This document shows positions 5,143-12,021 of a DNA stretch of 12,040 nt, one piece after another. The stretch's first letter is position 1. Each line of letters opens with the position of its first letter. Both the position numbers and the translations under genes were made by a program. Below the pieces are notes generated by a model. The model searched no databases. It was given only the letters and a program-made list of their open reading frames with translations, and was not told the origin of the DNA. This stretch comes from an archaeon (GTDB lineage: Archaea > Nanobdellota > Nanobdellia > Woesearchaeales > JAHJEM01): NCBI GenBank assembly GCA_020057445.1, contig JAGVFV010000122.1, forward strand, positions 1 through 12,040, in the 5' to 3' direction.

Positions 5143-5606
5143 TTTTCCTTCTTTTTTTGCTTCTCGATGCTTTTCAGATGGTTGTCATACCAGGTGTTCT
5201 TGATGGGTTTAAATAACTGTTCCATCTTATGGCGCGTGGTCTTTCGTTCTGACGGCAGTACTTTCCTGATGCGTTTCTTTGCCGTGTCGATGCGCCTTGG
5301 CAATTCCTCTACTGGGAATTTCCAGAGTTTCCATTCTGCGACGCGCTGCATCCTTATTTCCGTGAGGATGCTCAAGGAATAGAGGAAGAGCCCGATCGAG
5401 ATCATGGCGTCGAAGACGACGACTATCTTTGTCCAGTCGTGCGTCGGCGTGAGGTCGCCGTAGCCGATGGTGAGCATGGTGATTCCTGAAAAATAGAACG
5501 AGTCGACCCACCGCCAGTGCTCTGCATAGTGGAAGAAGATGGTATTGACGACGAGGAGGAGCGCAATCATGAGCAGTGCGAACCTGAGTTTGCTTCTCTC
5601 TTTCAT
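5139..5606 (-). CDS. Two-transmembrane potassium channel
   Basis: A 155-residue protein. Helix 1 spans about residues 8-27, the pore helix about 33-45, then the selectivity filter TIGYGD at 46-51 (TMLTIGYGDLTP is an almost ideal K+-channel signature), and helix 2 about 60-82. This is the KcsA-like minimal pore, working as a tetramer that passes K+ across the membrane. The C-terminal 70 residues are cytosolic and strongly basic (RKVLPSERKTTRHK, KSIEKQKKKEK), without the RCK gating domain of MthK-type channels, so gating is not evident; the charged tail may form a coil or sense lipid or pH. The ATG at 5606 follows a TATA box by about 28 bases, indicating a leaderless message. Its stop overlaps the site-2 protease start by four bases. 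Confidence 0.95.
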   Translation of the reverse strand: MKERSKLRFALLMIALLLVVNTIFFHYAEHWRWVDSFYFSGITMLTIGYGDLTPTHDWTKIVVVFDAMISIGLFLYSLSILTEIRMQRVAEWKLWKFPVEELPRRIDTAKKRIRKVLPSERKTTRHKMEQLFKPIKNTWYDNHLKSIEKQKKKEK

Positions 5607-5628
5607 GTCAAGTGTTCCTGATGACCAA

Positions 5629-5639
5629 TTTATTTAAAT
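5629..5639 (-). promoter_or_regulatory. TATA box of the K+ channel/protease operon
   Basis: ATTTAAATAAA on the minus strand, about 28 bases before the ATG at 5606. It is divergent from the RHS promoter, only about 10-20 bases apart. Confidence 0.65.
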
Positions 5640-5648
5640 GTTCTGGAA

Positions 5649-5658
5649 ATATTTATAA
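5649..5658 (+). promoter_or_regulatory. TATA box of the RHS-kinase gene
   Basis: ATATTTATAA, centred about 28 bases before the ATG at 5682. This fits a leaderless message and supports that ATG over the in-frame GTG at 5670. Confidence 0.65.
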
Positions 5659-5681
5659 GGAAGATATTCGTGGGAAGTGGT

Positions 5682-6971
5682 ATGCGATACCGTATCAGCT
5701 TTATTCTTGCTGTGATTGTACTGTTCATCGGAGCATTGGTTTTCGTCGCCATCAAATCTCCGTCGGCTATGCATGTCGGGCAGGCCGCTTTGCCCGTTGT
5801 TGGTGGGGAGCAATCAGTTCAAACATCCGGTTCTGTCGTCTATGTGTATGGCAAGGGTCTCATCGTATCGAAAGATGCTGGAGAATTGACGTTTCACATG
5901 CAGGATTCTCTTTCAAGCAATAGGCTGGCGGTAGATAGGGCGGGTCAGTTGGAGAGCAAGACAGTTTTCTATCCTTATGGTAAGTCTGTAGAGAGAGGAC
6001 GTTTCAGTGCGAATGTCCAGAAATATACGTACACGGGAAAGGAAGATGATGGTCTTCTGTTCTATTATGGAGCGCGCTATTATGACGGCAGGATTGGTCG
6101 CTTCATCTCTGTCGATCCGATTCCACGATATGAGTCGCAGTATGTGTATTCCTCGAATAATCCTGTCGGTTATCATGATACTGACGGAAAGGCCCTTCCG
6201 GTTCTTGTCGGTGCCATTGCAGCTATTGGAGAATGGATGACTGCTGCTGCCGCAGATCCGAACAATGCGATGGACATGAATATGCTGATGATGGATATTG
6301 GTCAAGGAAACACCTTGGGGACGATGTGCGATGTGGCCGGGCTTCTTCTCCCTGGCGTGAACAATGTGATGGTGAGGACGACTGGCGAGGCTTTTCAGGT
6401 AGGGGCTGGAAAGGTCGGCAGGATATTTCAATATGGGGTCAAATTCAAGAATCAAGGTAGTTTGGCCGAGACAAGGCAGCTTGGTAATCTGGTGATGAAA
6501 CGAGGAAGTATCCTCGAGGAGTGGTGTGATGTATCTAAAGGACAACGGCTTGTTGACGAATATAAGGTCCTTGCAGCGCATAATGGGTTGGATCTCTTGC
6601 CAAACCCTCAGGCAATTGCCCGGGAAGATGGGTATATTTACGTGTTCAAGGATTTCATGCCAGGTGAGAGGGTCGGGTCTTCTGCACAGGTCGATGAGGT
6701 GGTAGGTCTTGGGAAAAGACTTGGACAAGGATATGCAAAGACAGGGATAACTCTCGAAGATCTTCATGGGGCAAATGTCTTGAGGAAACCTTCGGGGTTG
6801 GATGTCGTCGATTTTTTCCAGGGAGGAGGCCGTTCTGCGGATGAGGTGCCTAATCACTATCGAAATGAATTATGGGGTTTAGTCTCTGATATCTCGCCGC
6901 AAAATTCGGATCACCTACGTGTATCTCTGGAAATTGCGGTGAAAGACGGGATTTCATCAGGGGGCAATTGA
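5682..6971 (+). CDS. Membrane-anchored RHS-core protein with kinase-like C-terminal domain (putative polymorphic toxin)
   Basis: A 429-residue protein. Residues 6-24 are a signal anchor. Residues about 51-170 match the RHS-repeat-associated core: VYVYGKGLIVS, HMQDSLSSNRLAVD, YPYGKSV, YTYTGKEDDGLLFYYGARYY, GRFISVDPI and YVYSSNNPVGYHDTDGK follow the family consensus in order. No longer array of YD repeats precedes it. After a linker with Gly/Ala-rich hydrophobic stretches (171-235), residues about 236-405 read as a kinase or aminoglycoside-phosphotransferase fold: Lys273 in LVMKRG, Glu293 in DEYKVLAAH, a hinge IYVFKDFMPGERV (319-331), a catalytic loop ITLEDLHGANVL (Asp360, Asn365) and VVDFF (Asp377). 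All residues needed for ATP and metal binding seem present. In RHS proteins the part after the core is normally the toxin, so this may be a kinase effector. Base use looks more AT-rich than nreA. No immunity gene is adjacent. Confidence 0.85.
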   Translation: MRYRISFILAVIVLFIGALVFVAIKSPSAMHVGQAALPVVGGEQSVQTSGSVVYVYGKGLIVSKDAGELTFHMQDSLSSNRLAVDRAGQLESKTVFYPYGKSVERGRFSANVQKYTYTGKEDDGLLFYYGARYYDGRIGRFISVDPIPRYESQYVYSSNNPVGYHDTDGKALPVLVGAIAAIGEWMTAAAADPNNAMDMNMLMMDIGQGNTLGTMCDVAGLLLPGVNNVMVRTTGEAFQVGAGKVGRIFQYGVKFKNQGSLAETRQLGNLVMKRGSILEEWCDVSKGQRLVDEYKVLAAHNGLDLLPNPQAIAREDGYIYVFKDFMPGERVGSSAQVDEVVGLGKRLGQGYAKTGITLEDLHGANVLRKPSGLDVVDFFQGGGRSADEVPNHYRNELWGLVSDISPQNSDHLRVSLEIAVKDGISSGGN

Positions 6972-6993
6972 CTTGCCTGCCAAACGAGAGTAA

Positions 6994-7003
6994 TGTTTTT
7001 AAC
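6994..7003 (+). promoter_or_regulatory. TATA-like box of nreA
   Basis: TGTTTTTAAC, centred about 28 bases before the nreA ATG at 7027, in the 55-base gap after the RHS gene. nreA therefore seems to be transcribed on its own. Confidence 0.5.
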
Positions 7004-7026
7004 GATCCTTTGCTTTCTTCTCCATC

Positions 7027-8226
7027 ATGCTCTGTGTCAAGTGCGGCTCCCATAATCCGAAAGGCCCTTGCGAACGGAAGGATTGCCCGTTCCGTCTGCT
7101 GTATGCGAATGTGAAGAGGGTCGCAGTGGAAGGCAAGGAGTCGTTCTCAGGGAAAAGCCCGAACATCTTTGTCGGAAGGACAGGTTATCCGCATGTCTTT
7201 TCAGGAGTGCTTGCGGGAGAGTTTGTTACCGATGAGCATGACAACCCGAAGAGATGGGCAAGCGAGAAGTACACCATCCAGTCGATCGTCAGCCTGCGTT
7301 CCACCCTGATCAATTCCCGCTTTAGGACAGACGTGCGAACGTTCTCCGACCGACTGTCGTCGATAACAAAGGAAGTGGCGATGGCACGCTCTCCTGTGGA
7401 CATGGAAGTCTCACTCGACAGGAAGCCCAGGTTCACGCTCTCGCTCTCAGAGGACATCGCGCCATTCGGCCCGTCGGTAGGATTGAAATCCGCAAAGATA
7501 ACAGAGAATGTCAAAGTCCTTCCTGCTGTGGAGAAGGCAGTCGATGCTGATGACCTCAAGGCAGGACATGCGATCGCAGAGCTGTATCAGAAAGATGTCG
7601 ACGAGCACCAGCTGACAAAGCTCATCAGCGCTGGCGCGCTCGGGATGAAGACCGAACGGAAGCTCGTGCCCACCCGCTGGAGCATCACTGCTGTGGATGA
7701 CACGCTCGGGAAGCGGATGATCTCCCAGGTCAAGGACTATGCTGTCCATGAGTACGCTGTCTTCTCCGGAAACTTCCTCGGGAATCATTATCTCGTCTTC
7801 CTCTTCCCTGACGTGTGGAGTTATGAGCTGTTCGAGTCGTATGTCATGTCAAACGCAGTCATGACTGACCATGAGGGCTATTCTGGGAGGAAGGAGTACG
7901 CGTCAGAGACCGTCGGGGGATATTATGCCGCGCGCCTTGCGCTGCTCGAATACCTGGTGCGGGTGAAAAGGCAGGCGACGTGCCTCGTGCTGCGGTTCAT
8001 CACCGACGAGTATACGGTGCCCCTTGGCGTGTGGGTGGTAAGGACGGCAGCGCGAAACACCATGAAGGAGAAGGAACAGCGTTTCACATCGATGGGCGAG
8101 ATGCTCGATTTCGGACGGACGCTGGTGCGGCAGAAGTTCGGCAGGGACATCTCCCCTATCCTTGGAAGGAGCGTGCTTCTCAGGGAGAGGAAGAGCCAGA
8201 AGAAGCTTGATGCTTACTGGTCTTGA
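7027..8226 (+). CDS. nreA: Archaeal DNA repair protein NreA
   Basis: A 399-residue protein of the archaeal Nre family, which is linked to repair of DNA damage and binds the sliding clamp PCNA. The N terminus has a zinc site, Cys3, Cys6, Cys15 and Cys20 (CVKCG and CERKDCPFR). The conserved core shows FVGRTGYPHVFSG (about residues 48-60), LSLSEDIAPFGPSVG, LPAVEKAVDADDLKAG and LVPTRWSITAVDDTLGK. The C terminus ends in QKKLDAYW (391-398), a canonical PIP box (Gln, then Leu, then two aromatics), so the PCNA contact is visible directly. Length is usual for the family. The start is set by the zinc motif and by the TATA box 28 bases upstream. Its last 13 bases overlap the 3' end of the convergent SLT-like gene. 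Confidence 0.93.
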   Translation: MLCVKCGSHNPKGPCERKDCPFRLLYANVKRVAVEGKESFSGKSPNIFVGRTGYPHVFSGVLAGEFVTDEHDNPKRWASEKYTIQSIVSLRSTLINSRFRTDVRTFSDRLSSITKEVAMARSPVDMEVSLDRKPRFTLSLSEDIAPFGPSVGLKSAKITENVKVLPAVEKAVDADDLKAGHAIAELYQKDVDEHQLTKLISAGALGMKTERKLVPTRWSITAVDDTLGKRMISQVKDYAVHEYAVFSGNFLGNHYLVFLFPDVWSYELFESYVMSNAVMTDHEGYSGRKEYASETVGGYYAARLALLEYLVRVKRQATCLVLRFITDEYTVPLGVWVVRTAARNTMKEKEQRFTSMGEMLDFGRTLVRQKFGRDISPILGRSVLLRERKSQKKLDAYWS

Positions 8227-9341
8227 TTTGCCGCGAAGAACGGGGAGTACAGGTACTCGTCTCGGAGCCTGTTCTCGAAATAGCGTGAGAGACGGCGGTT
8301 CTCGACTGTCAGCTGGTTGCCATCATCGCGTTCTAGGAATTCTTTCTCCGCGATCGCATACATGCGTTCGCCGTGCCTGACGAAGCGTCGGTATCCTGGG
8401 CGGAGACGTTCTGCGATGTCCTGTTCAGGATCGATGCCTGCCTCTCTCATGAGAATGTCGACGAGATAGGTGAGCACTGCCACTTCGTTCGGATGGTATC
8501 GTGCCTGGTCGAGCATCGGCTGGGTGATCCGTTTCTTCCAGTCATCGTTCCAGACAGGTTCGCTGTCGTCGTCCCAGAGCTTTGCGGTCAGGTCCTCGAC
8601 AGTATCATATTTCCGGAGCAAGAGGTTTGTCGTCCTCCTTCCAGAGACATAGTCGAGATCAGCGAGGAAAAAATCGCCGTCGCGATATTCAAGATCCTCT
8701 ACCAGCCTGTCAAGACCAAGGGTAGTGTTAGGCACGGACTTCCAGGCGGTCTCCGGGCCGATCTTATGATGAGGATGTCTTCGGTTGTAGTCGTCCAATG
8801 CGATGGCTGTTATTCCCCATTTGCCTATCGCGCCCTTGTAGTTCACGAATTTGCTTTCTGGCCGTTCCCTGAACCAGGAGAGGTGGTTTTCATGATTTTC
8901 ATCTCCTGCCTCCCAATTCGAGACTGCCGCTGCGACTGCGAATGGAACGTGGTCAGGATTCGTCGAGTTGATCGAGTCGACGACTGTGTAGGAGTTCTCC
9001 TTTTTTTGGATGAGGTGGCCAAGGTTCTTCGCAGGCCTGCAGATGTCGAGGGATTCGATGTCGAGAGACATGATGGCGTCCATGTGCCTTGTCGGAGAAG
9101 ACGATTGCAATTCCGGGATCCCTTGGGCGGTCTCGGGCGCACGCCTGTCTATGTATTCTTCTGCGAGACGATAACCTTTCTCGGCTGCAAGATAGAGTCC
9201 GCCGGCAAGGATGCCGATGCCTAGAATCTTCGAAAGGGGTTTGAGAACTGACTTTTTCCTTTTCGGCCTGTACGTGTAACTATACTGGGCCCATGGATCA
9301 TGTTCTTTCCTGCTGTTTTCCTTTTGGTGTGTCTTATTCAT
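8214..9341 (-). CDS. Membrane-anchored SLT/lysozyme-like protein
   Basis: A 375-residue protein. The first 33 residues are polar and basic and presumably cytosolic, followed by one helix at about 36-54 (LSKILGIGILAGGLYLAA), leaving a large extracellular domain. Residues about 130-245 follow the order of a lytic transglycosylase fold: FAVAAAVSNWEAG with the candidate catalytic Glu144, GAIGKWGITAIALDDYN (170-186, matching GAiGLMQimP), NTTLGLDRLVEDL (205-217, matching NIxLGxxYL), and FFLADLDYVSGRRTTNLLL (matching ALAAYNAGPG). The remaining 130 residues are charged, helical and unrecognised. SLT enzymes cut murein, which archaea lack, so the target may be another glycan or a bacterial neighbour, or the fold may be inactive. 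AAGGTGA at 9343-9349 is a possible ribosome-binding site for the ATG at 9341. Confidence 0.75.
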   Translation of the reverse strand: MNKTHQKENSRKEHDPWAQYSYTYRPKRKKSVLKPLSKILGIGILAGGLYLAAEKGYRLAEEYIDRRAPETAQGIPELQSSSPTRHMDAIMSLDIESLDICRPAKNLGHLIQKKENSYTVVDSINSTNPDHVPFAVAAAVSNWEAGDENHENHLSWFRERPESKFVNYKGAIGKWGITAIALDDYNRRHPHHKIGPETAWKSVPNTTLGLDRLVEDLEYRDGDFFLADLDYVSGRRTTNLLLRKYDTVEDLTAKLWDDDSEPVWNDDWKKRITQPMLDQARYHPNEVAVLTYLVDILMREAGIDPEQDIAERLRPGYRRFVRHGERMYAIAEKEFLERDDGNQLTVENRRLSRYFENRLRDEYLYSPFFAANQDQ

Positions 9342-9349
9342 CTCACCTT

Positions 9350-9366
9350 CTGCGCCTGGAGCGCAG
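9350..9366 (-). promoter_or_regulatory. Hairpin in the leader of the SLT-like gene
   Basis: CTGCGC/GCGCAG pairs perfectly around a five-base loop, ending right beside the ribosome-binding site at 9343-9349. It could modulate access to the start or be incidental. Confidence 0.35.
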
Positions 9367-9398
9367 TATTGTATCTATTTCGTGGTGTATCGTGTATA

Positions 9399-9420
9399 GT
9401 TATTAAAAATCATTTATAAA
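9399..9420 (-). promoter_or_regulatory. TATA region of the SLT-like gene
   Basis: Two adjacent candidates on the minus strand: ATTTTTAATAAC at 9399-9410 and TTTATAAATG at 9411-9420. They put transcription start at about 9375-9390 and a leader of 35-50 bases, in agreement with the presence of a ribosome-binding site. The second box reads as a TATA box on the plus strand too. Confidence 0.5.
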
Positions 9421-9451
9421 GCTTTCGGAAATGTTATCACTTTTGAGTAAA

Positions 9452-9508
9452 CAATTTAAAGGAGACAGGATTCCCTTTGCTCAGAGGGAAAAGAACAATA
9501 TTTATAAA
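9452..9508 (+). promoter_or_regulatory. Promoter region of the E1-like gene with a hairpin between two TATA candidates
   Basis: CAATTTAAAGG at 9452-9462 and TATTTATAAA at 9499-9508 are both TATA-like. Between them TTCCCT (9471-9476) pairs with AGGGAA (9485-9490). The second box would start RNA right at the ATG, making the strong ribosome-binding site useless, so the first box may be the main one. Confidence 0.45.
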
Positions 9509-9519
9509 CAAAAAAGACA

Positions 9520-9526
9520 GAGGAGG
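9520..9526 (+). promoter_or_regulatory. Strong ribosome-binding site that fixes the E1-like start
   Basis: GAGGAGG, four bases before the ATG at 9531. Clear Shine-Dalgarno sites are rare in this window, and this one rules out the in-frame TTG at 9477. Confidence 0.75.
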
Positions 9527-9530
9527 AATT

Positions 9531-10181
9531 ATGCGTTACCAATACCCGGAATTGTACAAGGAGATCGGAGAGAAGGGACAAAAGGCGCTTGAGAAGAAGA
9601 CAGTGACTGTCGTCGGTATCGGAGGGGTCGGATCAGCAGTCTCGCAGGCGCTTGCAGGTGCAGGGATCAACCTTCGTCTCGTCGATAAGGATAGGATCTA
9701 TGAGCAGGACCTCCATCGCCTGAGCCTGTTTGGCATTGCGCATATCGACAAGTTCAAGGCAAAGGAGGCGAAGAAGATCCTCGAGGACATCAATCCCCAT
9801 GTGAAGGTGAAGACATTCCATGAGGAGCTCATGGACACGAACACGTTCCTCCTCGAGGGCGATGTCGTGCTTGACCTGACGAATGAACTCAAGTCATCGA
9901 GGATCATCAACAAACATTGCAAGAGGCCGCTCATCGTGTGCAGGTATTCTGGCGACGAAGGGATAATCTTCCATAAGACTGCAAAGCTGAACGTCGAGAA
10001 ATTGAAGGCCAAGCTCGAGAAGCAGAAAGGCGTCAAAGAGGCAGGGATATTCTCTCCCGTCGTCTACCTTGCGGCCGCAATCGTCCTTTCCGAGACGATC
10101 AAGGTGCTCCTCAAGAAGAAGCAGACCACAGGCATGATAACGTTCAACGCGTGGACGAATTCTGTGAAGATCGTGAAGTGA
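9531..10181 (+). CDS. ThiF/MoeB/HesA-family E1-like adenylyltransferase
   Basis: A 216-residue protein with the Rossmann ATP-binding fold of enzymes that adenylate the C-terminal glycine of ubiquitin-like or sulfur-carrier proteins. Visible marks are GIGGVGSAVSQALAGAG (29-45), the acidic pair in LVDKDRIYEQDLHR (Asp52, Asp54, Arg63), Lys76 in the FKAKEAKKILEDINPHV segment, and DVVLDLTNELKSSRIINKHC (111-130), where Asp115 matches the conserved Asp after the DxxxD strand. The CxxC zinc pairs of MoeB and ThiF are absent, and Cys130 and Cys137 are the only cysteines. It is shorter than MoeB. It could activate an archaeal SAMP- or ThiS/MoaD-like protein; no such partner is encoded in the window. 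Convergent with the next gene, two bases between the stop codons. Confidence 0.88.
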   Translation: MRYQYPELYKEIGEKGQKALEKKTVTVVGIGGVGSAVSQALAGAGINLRLVDKDRIYEQDLHRLSLFGIAHIDKFKAKEAKKILEDINPHVKVKTFHEELMDTNTFLLEGDVVLDLTNELKSSRIINKHCKRPLIVCRYSGDEGIIFHKTAKLNVEKLKAKLEKQKGVKEAGIFSPVVYLAAAIVLSETIKVLLKKKQTTGMITFNAWTNSVKIVK

Positions 10182-10183
10182 AT

Positions 10184-10681
10184 TTATTCATCATCAAGTC
10201 CGCTCTGATGGAATCTCCACTCATCATACCTCTGTTCTAGGTCGATGAAAAATTCGAGCATGCTGATGAATTCGTCTCTGACCCGCAATTCGTTTTCTGT
10301 CAGAGTAATATTCTTACTTGCATTCTTATACAGGAGTTGGTATTGCTGTAATCTGTTCCTTAGGTCAGGAATGCTTGTCTCCTGTCCTTTTCTTGTTGCA
10401 TAATTCCTTACCGTAACGTATGCTTCCCAACGATGCATCATTCCCGGAGCATGTACTACCTTTTCATCCTGGAGTATCTCGATGACTTGTTCTAGGTCAG
10501 TGGAGAATTGGTGATCGTAACCCTTCAATCGTTTGGCGGTTTCCGGGCGTTCAAGAAGCTCCTTTACATATGTCAATGTCGTCTCGTGACCAAAAATGCG
10601 GAAATAAAGGAGAGGGCCGCCAACATCTCCGGAAAAAGGTGAAAGTCTGACCAAACCCGCACTACCTATATTAGTATCCAT
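10184..10681 (-). CDS. Hypothetical protein, unknown function
   Basis: This encodes 165 residues, soluble, with no signal peptide or membrane helix. It starts MDTNIGSAGLVRLSPFSG and has a glycine-rich N-terminal part (residues 1-30), then mostly amphipathic helix: VKELLERPETAKRLKGY, DLEQVIEILQDEKVV, LRNRLQQYQLLYKNA and VRDEFISMLEFFIDLEQRYDEW. The pattern suggests a helical bundle or coiled coil. I recognise no catalytic motif. Its codons look more AT-rich than those of serS and the E1-like gene on either side, which hints at recent acquisition. It has its own TATA box about 26 bases before the ATG at 10681 and is probably leaderless. The helical stretches and promoter make a real gene likely. 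Confidence 0.7.
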   Translation of the reverse strand: MDTNIGSAGLVRLSPFSGDVGGPLLYFRIFGHETTLTYVKELLERPETAKRLKGYDHQFSTDLEQVIEILQDEKVVHAPGMMHRWEAYVTVRNYATRKGQETSIPDLRNRLQQYQLLYKNASKNITLTENELRVRDEFISMLEFFIDLEQRYDEWRFHQSGLDDE

Positions 10682-10701
10682 TGATAGCGGGAATGCAGAA
10701 G

Positions 10702-10715
10702 ATTTTATAAATATT
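10702..10715 (-). promoter_or_regulatory. TATA box of the 165-residue hypothetical gene
   Basis: AATATTTATAAAAT on the minus strand, centred about 26-27 bases before the ATG at 10681. It lies in the 35-base gap after the serS stop, so the gene does not depend on read-through from serS. Confidence 0.7.
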
Positions 10716-10716
10716 A

Positions 10717-11997
10717 TTAACTATTACTAATTTTCGTCTTTCCCATCATGTACGGCACCAATGCTTTCGGTACGGTGACTGTGCCGTCCTTGTTCTGATA
10801 ATTTTCGAGGATCGCGACGAGGCAGCGCGAAGTCGCGATGGCGGTATTGTTGAGCGTATGCAGTGTCCGTCGGTTGCCGTTCCTGTCGATGCACTTGATG
10901 TTGAGCCGTCGCGCCTGGTAGTCGGTGCAGTTGGACGATGATCCCACTTCCCCGTACTTGTCCTGTCGCGGGAACCAGGCTTCTAGGTCCCATTTCCTGT
11001 TCGCGACTATGCCCATGTCGCCGGTGCAGATCTGCACGATGCGGTATGGTATCTCGAGAGCCTGGTAGATCTCTTCAGAGTTCTTCGTTATCTCTTCGTG
11101 CAGCGCCTGAGACTGCTCTGGCGTGCAGAGGATGACCTGCTCGATCTTGTTGAACTGGTGAGTCCGGAAGAATCCCTTGGTGTCGACGCCCCTGCTTCCT
11201 ATCTCCCTTCGGAAGCACATGGAGTATCCTGTGTATTTGAGCGGGAGCTTCTCTTCTTCGATGGTCTCGTCCATATGCTGCGCGACGAGCGGGTGCTCGC
11301 TTGTCGCGATGAGGTAGAGGTCTTCCCCGTCGATCTTGTACATGACCTTCTCGAAGTCGTCGAGCGATGTGACTCCCTCGTATGCCTTGCGAAGCATCAT
11401 GAGCGGCGGCTCCACGTACGTGTATCCTTTCTTGACCATGAAGTCGATCGCGAACTTGATGAGCGCCATGTTGAGGAGAGCGAGATCCCCTTTGAGATAG
11501 TAGAATCCTGTGCCGCTGATCTTCGCGCTCCTGTCGAAGTCTGCTATGCCGAGCTGCTCTGCGAGTTCCCCGTGAGGCAGAAGGTCGAAGCTGTGCTTCT
11601 TGATCGTCCCCCACTTTCTTACTTCGACGTTCTCGCTGTCGTCCTTGCCGTAGGGGACGTCCTCGTCGAGGATGTTTGGGAGCCGAAGAAGACTGTCGTG
11701 CAGCTTGTGCTCAAGCTCTGCCATCTTGTTCTCTGTCTCCTTGATCTGCAGGGGGATGAGCTTTGCGCTCTCGATAGCATGGCTTTGGTCTTTCTTCTCT
11801 TTCTTGAGCCTGTTGATCTCTTCCGAGATGACATTTCGTTGGTGGCGGAACTCGTCGATGTCTCCTTTGAGCTTCCGCCATTCCTCATCGTATATCTTCA
11901 CCTGCGTGAGGAGCGCTATTATTTCAGGGTCTTTCCTCCTTTCGAGGTTGCTTCGCACGAAGTCGAATTCCTCCCTGATGATCCTGATGTCGAGCAT
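10717..11997 (-). CDS. serS: Seryl-tRNA synthetase
   Basis: A 426-residue class II synthetase that charges tRNA-Ser with serine. Residues about 1-105 form the tRNA-binding antiparallel coiled coil (MLDIRIIREEFDFVRSNL, RHQRNVISEEINRLKKEK, ETENKMAELEHKLHDSLLRL), followed by PNILDEDVPYG, a hallmark of the bacterial-type enzyme. Motif 1 lies in FAIDFMVKKGYTYVEPPLMM, motif 2 is FRREIGSRGVDTKGFFRTHQF with its two arginines, and motif 3 is NNTAIATSRCLVAILENYQ near the end, preceded by EVGSSSNCTDYQARRLNIK. It is thus the common type, not the rare methanogen SerRS. The ATG at 11997 begins the conserved MLDIR and is about 28 bases after a TATA box; the open frame extends 14 codons further upstream across that box and was rejected. 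Confidence 0.97.
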   Translation of the reverse strand: MLDIRIIREEFDFVRSNLERRKDPEIIALLTQVKIYDEEWRKLKGDIDEFRHQRNVISEEINRLKKEKKDQSHAIESAKLIPLQIKETENKMAELEHKLHDSLLRLPNILDEDVPYGKDDSENVEVRKWGTIKKHSFDLLPHGELAEQLGIADFDRSAKISGTGFYYLKGDLALLNMALIKFAIDFMVKKGYTYVEPPLMMLRKAYEGVTSLDDFEKVMYKIDGEDLYLIATSEHPLVAQHMDETIEEEKLPLKYTGYSMCFRREIGSRGVDTKGFFRTHQFNKIEQVILCTPEQSQALHEEITKNSEEIYQALEIPYRIVQICTGDMGIVANRKWDLEAWFPRQDKYGEVGSSSNCTDYQARRLNIKCIDRNGNRRTLHTLNNTAIATSRCLVAILENYQNKDGTVTVPKALVPYMMGKTKISNS

Positions 11998-12021
11998 GGG
12001 ACCTAGTGGGAGAGGGCGTGC

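Noticed and set aside
5913..6857. Long open frame on the minus strand opposite the RHS gene
   Set aside because: Its translation has no recognisable domain and irregular composition, while the plus strand shows clear RHS and kinase motifs with a promoter.
8373..9224. Long plus-strand open frame opposite the SLT-like gene
   Set aside because: It is rich in Cys, Val and Arg in a way typical of antisense translation, and starts inside the other gene without a promoter.
9477..9530. Earlier TTG start for the E1-like gene
   Set aside because: The strong ribosome-binding site at 9520-9526 serves the ATG at 9531, and the added residues would cross a hairpin and a TATA box.
11098..12006. Long plus-strand open frame opposite serS
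   Set aside because: Antisense of the conserved serS coding sequence; no motif or promoter.
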